Shown here: piece by piece, positions 31,311 through 39,923 of the stretch
Position numbering within the stretch: position 1 is the first letter of the stretch
How the letters are laid out: every line of letters begins with the position of its first letter
NCBI GenBank assembly: GCA_018136815.1
Contig: CM030938.1
Location: forward strand, 1,035,063 to 1,099,062
Direction: 5' to 3'
Length of the DNA stretch: 64,000 nucleotides
Origin: Isochrysis galbana
Lineage: Eukaryota; Haptophyta; Isochrysidales; Isochrysidaceae
Program-made: the position numbers and the translations under genes
The notes under the pieces: generated by a model
Database searches by the model: none
Seen by the model: the letters and a program-made list of their open reading frames with translations, nothing else
Told to the model about the DNA's origin: nothing

Positions 31311-31616
31311 CCCGGAGCGCACCGCCTATGCTTATGGGCGATGGCCGCAGCCTCCACAAGGTTCTTGTGCACCATATCAGCGCCTCTTGCTCTTGCGGTG
31401 CTCAACTTCCAAGGAGCCCCATGCCTTGTCCACTTCACGAAGGACTCCTTCTCCACATCCAATGAAGCTCGCTTTCATGTCGAGGCACAACTCGGCCACG
31501 GAGACTTCGCGCGCGGTGCCTTTGAGTCCTTGGAAGATGCCAAACATGTTGTCAAAGCGGTTGGTAAGGCCTGTAACCACTTGAATTTGGGACTAACCGG
31601 ATATTGTGGGTAGTTC

Positions 31617-31680
31617 ACCGACCCCTATCTAGTTAGATAGTGATAGTGACCGACCCCTATCTAGTTAGATAGTGATAGTT
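31617..31680 (+). repeat. Two 32-bp tandem units
   Basis: ACCGACCCCTATCTAGTTAG and the 12 bases after it, repeated exactly twice, near the left end of the 957-bp transposon. Confidence 0.95.
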
Positions 31681-31800
31681 GCAAATGGCCCCCTGGGTAG
31701 CTGGGTATCCTAGGTATCCCGATACCCATATATATACTACTATACTATTAACTACTACTAATATATATAATAATAATATTATATAGAAGTATATGTATAT

Positions 31801-31916
31801 ATAGTGTGTAGTGTGTGTGTGTATGTACGTGTGTGTGTGCGTGTGTGTGCGTGTGCGTGTGCGTGTGCGTGTGTGCGCGCGCGCGCATGCGCGCGCGCGC
31901 GCGCGTGCCCCTACAT
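31801..31916 (+). repeat. (GT)n/(GC)n alternating purine-pyrimidine tract
   Basis: More than 100 bp of almost uninterrupted purine-pyrimidine alternation, GTGTGTGTGC changing to GCGCGCGCGC. Such DNA can adopt the Z form under supercoiling. It lies inside the 957-bp transposon. Confidence 0.95.
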
Positions 31917-33049
31917 ACACTGCCGCAAGCCGCAAGCCGCAAGCGGAGCCCGGAGCCTCTTTTTCCCCCCCTATCCCCTATGGCTATGGCATCGCTTCCC
32001 CCCCCCCCCCCTTCTTTTTACTTATTTTGCGGCGGTGTCCGTTTTGAGAGGCGGGAGCCGGCGCGAGGCGGCAGGCGGGAGGGAGGTGAACCTGTCGCCA
32101 AAAGAAGATGCTAGTGTGGGCATGCGGCCCGTCGGGCAGTTGCTGCTTGCTGCCGGCAGATGGCCAGCGGCGGGAGTCAGTCTGCGGACCAGGCTCGGCG
32201 CCCCGCGCATCCACTCTGCGTGGCCGCGTGTGCTGCTAGTTGCTGGCAGCGCGCTGGCATTAGCGCTGCAAGGGCACGACACCGCCAGCTGCGCTGGGCG
32301 CGGCCAATACGCAAAGCGCCCGAGCCTGTCTTCGGCGCGCGCGCGCACTGCTGTACGGCGGCTCTGCCGCCGCTACCCGCGTGATTATCCTGAATAGTGG
32401 ATTTTCACTATTCGGAACCAGTGGGTAGTAGCCCCCCCCCTACCCACATGGAGGTGGGTAGTGGAAATCGGATGTGGGTAGGTGAGTAGCACGATACCCA
32501 GTTATCTGGTTACAGGCCTTAGCGGTTGGTGACCTCCTCCCTTGAGGGGAACTCCTGGAGGTTGGTCATCTTGAGTGTGTCATACTCCATCTTCTTGTCT
32601 TCAGCTTTGTCTTCGGTGTTGACCGCCACTTGCAACTCGTCGATGTGTTTGAACGCACGGTGGCCGTCGTACTTCTCTTCCTCCTCATCCGTGTAGAGCA
32701 CATCCAAGGTGGCCACAAGCTTGTCATCCTTGATGCACATGATGAGGAGGTCATATGCCTTGTTGAGTTCCACCTGGGTGGCTTCCTTGTCCTTGTTGGC
32801 GTCATCGACGCTATTCCGTCTTGTTCTTGAGCATCGCACGTCGGCAACCGTTCTTGCCGGCCATCGCGAGCAACTTGGGCCTGAATGCTCTCCATTCAGC
32901 ACCATCCTTGTTGTAGAAGAAGATCTTGTCATTGTTCTTGTCCATGTCTCTTTGTCTCTCGGCGGGGGTACCAGATGAGTGGCGAAAGCTGTCTTGTTAC
33001 TTGTCTCTTAGGGGTCTCTACCCTTGCACCCTTGCACGGTCCGTTGTCC

Positions 33050-33953
33050 GTTCAAACGACTCAACCGCCGTAACCGACTCAACCGCCGTAACCGACTCAA
33101 CCGCCGGTCACGTAACCGACACAAAAACAAAACCCCAACAAGAACAAATGCTTTGCACACCACCTAGCCATAGCTAGGCCTTGGGTTCACGACGCACATT
33201 AAGCCTTGCATGAAGCCTTGCGCTTCTCAGCGACGGTCGTGTGAGAACGACGCGTGCGCGACGGAGCAACGCTGGCAAGGCAGTGTGTCTGCGGTTTTGT
33301 CTCACCTGTGGGAGCCCTGTGGCAGCCCGCATAGTGGCTAGGCCAGATGTGTCGGATCAGCCCGATGTAAGCGGGAGTCCTGCCGGCACGCCGGCACTTT
33401 CCAAAAATAGAACGTCAAACTTTTGGCAACGAGGGGTAGGGAACCTGCTCCTTATGGTAGCGCATCCATATTAGTCTCCAATAGCCAATAGAGCTAGGGG
33501 CGTACTTGTAGCTCGGACCACCCCAACACAATCACAAGAAAGAAGGCATGAGGAAGACAAACATAAACACGTAGGGTAGAGTACTTTCAACAGGGACGGG
33601 AGGGGGGGAGAGGGGGGAGGAGGGGGGGGGGGGCGGGGGGGGGGATGCAAGCGGGACGGAGGAGGGGGGTGCTCGCCTTCCTCGGCCCGCAGGGAAGCCC
33701 CGCAGCCCGCGCTCGGAAGCGCAAGGGACATCCGGAAGACCCGCACTCTGTAAGAAGTACTACAGTAGCACCGCCTACTTTACTCCTACATACTCTGCTC
33801 AGTAGCGGGAGGCTGGAGAGGGGAGTGGGGGGGGGGCGTCTGGGAGCGAGGAGAGGAGGAGGGGGCTGCTGGACGAGCGGGGCAAGGCTGCCAGCCTACG
33901 CCGTGCGCGCAGCTGGGAGCCGTTGAGCCTGTTCGCCTGCGCGCCTGTGCAAG
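33050..33953. other. Gene-free region left of MOB1
   Basis: GACTCAACCGCCGTAACC occurs in three tandem units (33058-33112). A G-rich stretch lies at 33598-33650, with several runs of 7-12 G. The last 150 bp are the probable MOB1 promoter and leader. No other gene. Confidence 0.5.
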
Positions 33954-34667
33954 ATGTTTAAGATGCATCGTGACACCGGCAAGACGTTCAAGCCGCAAAA
34001 GAAGACGCTGCCCGGCAGCAGGCGCTACGATCTCCATAAGTATGCCGATGCCACGCTGGGTGCAGGCAACTTGGCGGACGCGGTCAAACTCCCTGAAGGT
34101 GAGGACATCAACGATTGGATGGCTGTGAATGTCACTGACTTCTACAACGAGATCAGCCTGCTCTACGGTGTACTGATGGACACATGCACGCCCGCCTGCT
34201 GCCCGACCATGACCGCTGGCCCTAAATTCGAGTACAAGTGGGCTGATGGCGTCAAAGTCCGCAAACCCATCCGCTGCAGTGCCCCAAAGTACATCGACTA
34301 CCTGATGACGTGGGTACAGAGCACACTTGACGACGAAAAAATGTTTCCGATTCGAGTGGGGGTGCCCTTCCCCCCAAACATTTTGGATGTCATCAAAACC
34401 ATGTTCAAACGACTCTTCCGTGTGTATGCACACATGTATATATGCCATTTCGCTGCTCTGCAAGAGATGGGCGCCGAACCTCATCTCAACACATGCTTCC
34501 GGCATTTCATTCTTTTTGTGAGAGAGTTCGACTTGATCGATCGCCATGAGCTCGTTCCATTGGGCGATCTCATCACCAAGATGGTGGCTCGCAATAATGA
34601 GGCGGCTCCAGCGGATGCAGAGAGCTTTGTGGATAAACGACGTTCAGATGTTGCCGTGGCAGCTTAG
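33954..34667 (+). CDS. MOB1: MOB1 kinase activator
   Basis: Adaptor that binds and activates NDR/LATS-type kinases in the Hippo/mitotic-exit network. 237 residues, intronless. The whole family core is present: TFKPQKKTLPGSRRYDLHKY, ATLGAGNLADAVKLPEGED, IRCSAPKYIDYLMTWVQS, GVPFPPNILDVIKTMFKRLF, and FILFVREFDLIDRHELVPL. The zinc ligands are at the expected places: C78 and C83 (CTPACC) and the two His of AHMYICHF. Two starts are possible, 33954 (MFKM) or 33963 (MHRD); the short N-terminus differs from animal MOB1, and the C-terminal extension after VARNN is a few residues longer. Cytosol and nucleus. Confidence 0.96.
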   Translation: MFKMHRDTGKTFKPQKKTLPGSRRYDLHKYADATLGAGNLADAVKLPEGEDINDWMAVNVTDFYNEISLLYGVLMDTCTPACCPTMTAGPKFEYKWADGVKVRKPIRCSAPKYIDYLMTWVQSTLDDEKMFPIRVGVPFPPNILDVIKTMFKRLFRVYAHMYICHFAALQEMGAEPHLNTCFRHFILFVREFDLIDRHELVPLGDLITKMVARNNEAAPADAESFVDKRRSDVAVAA

Positions 34668-35048
34668 ACAGACCTTCCTCCTGACCAGAGTTGTGGCACG
34701 AGCGCACGAGGGGACATCAATTACTGAGGACCCTGTGTGCGGTTGAATGAGCAGCACACTCAAACTTCTATCAAGCATTATCGTATGCCTGTTCGGTCAT
34801 GATTGTCATTGCATGCCATAGCCATAGCTACACCGCATGCTTCTTTTGAATGTGGGCATTTTGTGCTGATTGGTTGTGGTAAGCTAGTTACGAAAAGCAT
34901 GTGGAATATTCAACGCACATCCTGTCAGCCTCGCCCCAAAAAACATCTGAAGATTCACGGTTAACAATACCCTACTACGGACACAAAGGCCAAAAAGCGT
35001 TCAGATGCGGCGGTCCTCGAGCACGTCTGAAAGTTGACGGTGATGGAG
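34668..35048. other. MOB1 3' flank
   Basis: No gene. AAAAAACATCTGAAGATTCACGG at 34940-34962 (only its core CATCTGAAGATT is used here) resembles the terminal string of the LINE-tail repeat in reverse orientation. Confidence 0.4.
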
Positions 35049-35049
35049 T

Positions 35050-35262
35050 ATTTTACGCCGTGTAGCGCGAATACGGCTTGATCTTTGAATTTGGCCTTGT
35101 ATTGGCTGGCGCAATCGGCCCTGACCAGTATCTCACACGGCCCACGGGCCGGACGAGCTCTTGGCGATGAAGTCGGGCTCTAGGTCCACCACTCCCTCGA
35201 GCGCGTTGAGGTGCGCCACGATAGCGCTGAATGCTTCTACGTCCTTGACTTTGATGCCCCAC
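35050..35262 (-). pseudogene. Fragment of the LINE first-ORF domain
   Basis: On the minus strand the translation contains KVKDVEAFSAIVAHLNALEG, then VDLEPDFIAKSSSGPWA and, after a one-base shift, EILVRADCASQYKAKFK. This matches residues about 272-315 of the LINE reading frame at 47538 (AKVKDEVVFGAIVAHLNRLE and following). It is a short broken piece of a second copy. Confidence 0.85.
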
Positions 35263-35357
35263 AACTAAGTTTATACTTGGTTCACCCATGGGCGGGCACG
35301 AGCCCCCCCTCTCTCCACTCCTCCCCTGCCGTGGGGGAGGAACCACCCATCCTGGCT
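35263..35357 (+). repeat. Dispersed repeat with AACTAAGTTTATACTTGG head
   Basis: AACTAAGTTTATACTTGGTT, then GGGCGGGCACGAGCCCCCC, CTCCACTCCTCCCCTGC and GGAGGAACCACCCATCCTGG. Near-identical order at 45356-45450 and, without the head, at 40-110. Confidence 0.88.
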
Positions 35358-35369
35358 AAACACCTACTA

Positions 35370-35535
35370 ACCTACTAATGCCTGGGTCCGTTCCACCCAT
35401 TTACGGACATCGCCCTTATCCCTTATCTCCCTCGCCTCCTCCTCCCTCGCTTTCCCCCCTCTTTCCTTGTTCTTCGGTTTCCGGGGTCCGGCCCAGGTGC
35501 GCTACCTCGGGCCCGGCTTGGTCAACCTACTCTTA
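35370..35535 (-). repeat. LINE-tail repeat
   Basis: GACATCGCCCTTATCCC, a CT-rich body, CTTGTTCTTCGGTTTCCGGG and GGCCCAGGTGCGCTACCTCG, as in the reverse copies at 27935 and 52138. The A/T-rich end is missing or eroded. Confidence 0.7.
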
Positions 35536-36620
35536 GAGTAGGGGTAGGGGTCATGGGGGGGTGCCTCGCGCCCCTCCCCTCAGGCACTAACGCCCCTCAG
35601 GGGAGGCCTGTCAGTCAACCCCACGCCTTGCCTTTTGGCATGTGCTGAGCAGTCATCACACTCATCTAGACACTCCCAGACGGCACACTCCGCGACGCGC
35701 ACTCCTTCGCCCACCCCCACACCAAAGCGTACTGGTACTGCCCCCCCCCCACCATCTCTGAGCCACAGACTGACAGACGACTCGGGCGGCTGACGAATTG
35801 GAATGGCCCATAGGGCCTGAGGGCAATGAGGAAGGAGGCAGACCGGCGGCAGGCGCGGCTGAGGAGACGACTTCGGAGACGCTGACGGGCTAAGGCCCGT
35901 CAGCAGAGGAAGGCGGGCAGGCGGGCTTGAGCGAGGGCGAGGACGGCGGCGAGAGCGACATCGAGCGAGCGGCGAAAGGCGAGGGTGAGTGAGAGGAGGG
36001 CTGTGATGGCAGGGGCTGGCGAGGCGAGGCGAGGTTGTAGGGTATGAGTGTTACGAGAGCGAGAGCGACGGATGACGACTGACGACAGGACGACGGACAG
36101 AGACACCCCGGAAAACACTCCGACGCTCTCGCCCCACGACTTTCTCACATATCTCGACTGAAATCAAACCTAAACACTCAGGTCAGACGACGACGGACGA
36201 CGATCAGAAGGCGATCTGTCGGCGATCCCGCCCGGAAGGGGAATCGCACCATAACGGAAACGAGGGGCAATCCTGCCGCACAAGATTCCAAAAGACTTAC
36301 CGAATAAGACGAGAGAAATGCGGTGTGCCTAAGGGGGAGATACAAAGAGGTTGCAAATTAAACCTGATTGCAATCACTGAAGTAGATAGAGAAACGCGGG
36401 GAAGATAGCGAATTAAACCTATTTGCGAGGCGCCTAGGATGAAGAAAGGTGGGGAAACTTCCCTTCTCTTCGAGAGAAAGAGAGAGGAAGCGCTCCACAA
36501 CCCAAGATCCTGTTCCTGTGCGTCCACGCGAAGCTTTTGAGCCAGAGAACAAGAGAAAGCAGAGAATTATAACGATAAATACCGAACGACGAAGAGAAGC
36601 CTAACGAGTGTCGATTCGCG
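35536..36620 (-). mobile_element. LTR-retroelement debris (LTR/UTR type seen also at 45.6-46 kb)
   Basis: GACGGGCT ... GGCGGGCTTGAGCGAGGGCG ... GAAAGGCGAGGGTGAGTG at 35886-35993 runs parallel to 45690-45815. CAAATTAAACC plus GTAGATAGAG at 36351-36390 corresponds to CAAATTAAACC plus GCGGATAGAG at 57827-57862 in the Ty3 element. The middle is GA-rich with no intact pol. I read it as one or two degraded LTRs; the ends are not defined. Confidence 0.5.
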
Positions 36621-36904
36621 AATGCGACAGCGGCCCCCGAGGCCGGCGGGGCGAGCGAGGGGGAGGCGGGGGGGCCAGGGGCCAGGGGCCAGAGGCGAAG
36701 CCCCAGCCTCCACTGCCCCCATGAGCCGCCCAGCCAGCCAGCTGGGGGGATAATAATAATCTAACTGAGCATTAGTACCACTACTCTCACTAGCCCGGTA
36801 CTAACACGACAGCCCTCAGCGCACCTGCCCGTACACCTTGGCGCGTGTTGTTGCCACAGATACATACACCTATGCACCCCTCCACATCTCCCCCCTCGCA
36901 AGCC

Positions 36905-37120
36905 CCCGGCTCCCATTCTAACTCCCCACAAGTTAAAATGAGGGAAAACCCATTGAGGCGGACCGGTCGACGCCGGCCGACTCTCCGGGAAAAAGCATCG
37001 GGGGGGGGGGGAGGAACCTCTCGTCGACAAAGAGGATCGGCCCTTCCAGCTCGCGCCGTGAGCAGTTCTCGAGAAATAAACGACTGCGAGTCGAGTAGCC
37101 TGAGAGGGTGCAACTCGAGG
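36905..37120 (-). repeat. Modular repeat, body type 3, with head
   Basis: Reverse orientation of 42985-43165: CTAACTCCCCACAAGTTA, GGCCGACTCTCCGGGAAAAA, a G-run, GAACCTCTCGTCGAC and, at the head, GAGGGTGCAACTCGAGGTTCC. Confidence 0.8.
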
Positions 37121-38198
37121 TTCCTTTTTTTTGTCACGCCCCTCCCGGCTTTTTAGGTATATAATTTCTACCGACCCCTAACTTCGCCCCTAACTCGGAA
37201 CACGGGGACCCATCAAGCGGAAGACGTCTTGTGTTTCGTTTGTGCCTCCCGTTTCAATATCGCCTCCGCATCGAAGGTCAGTTGCATTTTCTCCCGTTTC
37301 GTCACACCCACCACGTGGTTCCCTTTTTTTGTCACACCTTGAACGATCATCCCGCCCTTGTTGAAGAATGCAACCATGCCCGCTGCCCTTGTTGAAGAAT
37401 GCAACCACGTGGGCGTCAGACTGCCGACGTCCGCCCTTGCACGCCCATAGCCAGCCAGCACACCGCGGGCGGATGGCGACGTCTGAAGAAGGACTTCACA
37501 CGGGTCGCGGCTAGCGAACGAGGCGAGCACCTCGCCGGTGCTGGCGTGCGCGATCCACGAGCAGTGGAAGGCGAAGAGCGCGGCGTGGAACCCGCAGACG
37601 GCGGGCTTGCCGGCCTCGATCACCGACGCCATCGGGGCGGCATTGATGGCACCTGCGGTCATTGCGTTGGTCATTACGTTTGTAATCGCAGCGCCCGCCT
37701 CTATGTTGTATGTTTAAACGCATCGAGAAAATTCAACCTAAGAACCAGCGCGGGGGTGCATCGCATACGCAGCTCTGGATGGCGCACGCCGCATCGCTCA
37801 AATTCACGTCCGCATGCGCTCGATCTGGCTCACTGGCTCTCTGGCTCTCTGGTCTCTGGCCCTCTGGCTCCTTTTAGCTCTGTGGCTCTCTCTTATAGCC
37901 TAACGGCGTGGAAATGGAAATGGTGGCGGTTTAGCCTGCCAAAGGGTAAGGTCCTCACCTCAAGAGGGCAGCAGATGATTAATTCGATGCGTAGGCCATA
38001 ACACTAAAGACGTGACGTCCGGAGGACGACACGCACCCCGCACACCACCGAGTGGTCGTCGCCCGCCGACTGTGAAGTACATCACCACCTCGCCGACCGA
38101 CGCGGTTCCCGCCGGGCAGTGCCTGGACACCTCCGCCGCCCGACCATCGGCGCAAATGCCGCGGAGATCCCGTTTGTACTATGGGTCCTTTAAGTAGA
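37121..38198. other. Region without a supported gene; one 31-bp tandem duplication
   Basis: CCCTTGTTGAAGAATGCAACC occurs at 37355 and 37386 (21-base core, period 31; the first 20 are exact). A minus-strand frame 37213-37674 (FFNKGGMIVQGVTKKGNHVV) includes this duplication; I do not recognise it. 37795-37880 has CTCTGG/CTCACTGG short repeats. Confidence 0.4.
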
Positions 38199-38495
38199 AC
38201 TTATACCGTCCACACGGGGGGCACTTGCGGAAAAAACAACCAAACCTGAGGTTGCACCCTCTTGTGCCACCTTCAGGATGCTCTCCTCGAGCTTGAGCCG
38301 CTCCCTTCTCTCTCCCGCCTGTCGCCGGCCGCCCCCTACCCGTTTGCTAACGCAAACGGGGCCTGTTTCTAACCGCACTCCATCGGGGGGGGTGCAAAAC
38401 CCCCCCTCTCCCTCTCTCCACTCTCTCCCTTCGTCGTCCCTGCGGCGCGTCGCCATGCGGCGCGCCCTGGCCTGCTCTCAGGGGCCCTTTGGGGG
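38199..38495 (+). repeat. Modular repeat: shared head plus body type 2
   Basis: Head at 38199-38253: ACTTATACCGTCCACACGGG and AACAACCAAACCTGAGGTTG, the same as 42939-42990. The body after ACCCTC is type 2 (see 30306-30545), so head and body combine differently in different copies. Confidence 0.88.
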
Positions 38496-39190
38496 CTCCC
38501 AGGGGGCCAGCAAGGGCAGCTCAGGGGGCAGTGGAGGCTGGGGCTCAGCCCCTGGCCCCCCCCTGCCTCTCCCACGCTCGCCTCGCTGGCCATGGGAGCC
38601 GCCCAGAGACACCTGTATGCCTGGCGACCAGGGACAGAGGGGGAGTCAGCTCGAGGCTCGAGGGCAGGCCCAGCGCGGGCGTGGGAGTGCGGCTCGCGGG
38701 CCGCGCCCCCGAAGGGTCTGGGCCAGATTGTTGAGTGCCCTGCCCCTGCCAAAGGGCAGGGGCTGGGGTTGATTGTACGGGCCCACCCCGGGGGGTGTCC
38801 GCGATGGTGTGAGGGGGGCGCGAGGCCCCCATTGTCCCCCACTTATAAAAGTAGGTTTTTACGGCCAGCTGGGGGGACTTGCAGGTCCCCCCAGAGGGGG
38901 GGCCATGGCGCGCGCAGGCGGCACGCGACGACCTGAGAGCGAAGAAAAGCGCAAAAGGCGACAAAAAAACTGACCGTCACACACAGATCAAAAAAAGGTA
39001 AGAAATGCGAAAATTTGCATTAGTCCGGGCACAGGTACAGGTAAACGACAACAGGCAACTGAGACAGCGGAGATGGAGTGGCGTGTATTCGAGAAGAGAA
39101 CGACACAAGAGACCCTGAGCCCCGAGAATGGAGAGACAGAATAAGGTGAGCAACGCACGCGTTGACGTTTGTCTACAAAATATAGTTGAC
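38496..39190. other. GC-rich gene-free stretch
   Basis: Gly/Pro/Arg-coding low complexity in all frames. No conserved protein. GGCCAGCTGGGGGGACTTGC-like sequence at 38860 has internal symmetry. Nothing else supported. Confidence 0.45.
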
Positions 39191-39194
39191 AGGT

Positions 39195-39390
39195 CTACCC
39201 CAGCACCCCAGCCCGCCCCCCCCGCCTGGCCCGTCGTAGTGCACGCGGGCCCACCCACCCCAGGGGGGGTAGTGGGTACGCGGGGGTGAGAGTATGGGGC
39301 TTAGGCGATGGCGAGCGAGATACCGGAGTGGTGTGAGTCACTAGCAGCGTAGCGGTAGCGGACACCTTCAAGAATATTTTTTTTGGACCC
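39195..39390 (+). repeat. LINE-tail repeat
   Basis: CGTAGTGCACGCGGGCCCACC, a G-rich body, GCTTAGGCGATGGCGAGCG and the end CACCTTCAAGAATATTTTTT. Parallel to 49650-49818. Confidence 0.85.
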
Positions 39391-39923
39391 GGCTTGGTGC
39401 GAGTGGGTTTTGGGCAGGCCTGTTGGTTGTGTGCCGTGGTCGTTACCTTTACGTGTTTTGGTGCGACATGTACGTGGATTGGGATTGCTCGCGGGCTTGT
39501 GTTTTATGTTGTTTCCGTGGGCAATGTCTTTTACTTGTTACTTGCGTCTCCTCGGGTGTTCTTGATGGGGCAACGGATGACCCTATCGCCTATCGTCATA
39601 ACGATGATTCCCGCACGCTTATTTATAGTTCTACGTCGAGTGGGTTTGCGTTTGGCACGTTTGACCGTTGGATCGCCCGCGCTAGTGATGTGAGATGTAG
39701 CCGCAGCAAGGGGCTAAGGAAAATAGCAAAAACACAGCCAAGGGAAGCGGCACGCTCCTCTTCCTCTTGTTTTGCTAAGTGCCCTCGTTGCGCATAGCAC
39801 GTTCTCACCGATAGTGCGATGGACACACAAGTCCACAGCGTGCACGATTCCCTCTCTTTGCTCTTGGGAAACGATTGTCATAGCATCGCAACGCAATGTC
39901 ATAATTGGCCTATCTAACTTACC
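39391..39923. other. T/G-rich stretch and TAPT1 3' flank
   Basis: A GT-biased stretch (39395-39700) with frames rich in Cys, Val, Leu and Trp and no family match, then the probable 3' UTR of TAPT1. Confidence 0.35.

Larger units (their letters stand above)
31565..32521. mobile_element. 957-bp DNA transposon inside the gag remnant, exact 8-bp target duplication
   Basis: Perfect 15-bp terminal inverted repeats: TAAGGCCTGTAACCA at 31565-31579 and its complement at 32507-32521. GCGGTTGG is duplicated exactly at 31557-31564 and 32522-32529; removing the element and one duplicate rejoins the gag frame. Inside are a 32-bp tandem duplication (31617-31680), a second inner inverted pair (CTGGGTATC at 31700, GATACCCAG at 32493), an alternating GT/GC tract, and a GC-rich stretch of unknown origin (31920-32400) without a transposase. 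Non-autonomous, hAT-like by target length. Confidence 0.93.
31311..33010 (-). pseudogene. Decayed copia-type Gag (UBN2-like), split by a DNA transposon
   Basis: Read on the minus strand, fragments in three frames together give a Gag-like order. First comes a segment with DKNNDKIFFYNKDGAEWRAF (about 32,880-32,960). After a frameshift: NKAYDLLIMCIKDDKLVATL and RAFKHIDELQVAVNTEDKAE, then LKMTNLQEFPSREEVTNR, which ends at the insertion at 32521. The frame resumes beyond it at 31556 with FDNMFGIFQGLKGTAREVSV. This layout (FPSREEV.NR joined to F.N.FGI..GL) is the usual C-terminal part of copia gag. No protease, integrase or reverse transcriptase follows. Dead copy. Confidence 0.7.

Noticed and set aside
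37213-37674. Minus-strand frame with GMVAFFNKGGMIVQGVTKKG
   Set aside because: No family recognised, and part of it comes from a 31-bp tandem duplication; surrounded by repeats.
39394-39797. Cys/Trp/Leu-rich plus-strand frames
   Set aside because: Produced by a GT-biased stretch in two frames at once; no conserved motif.
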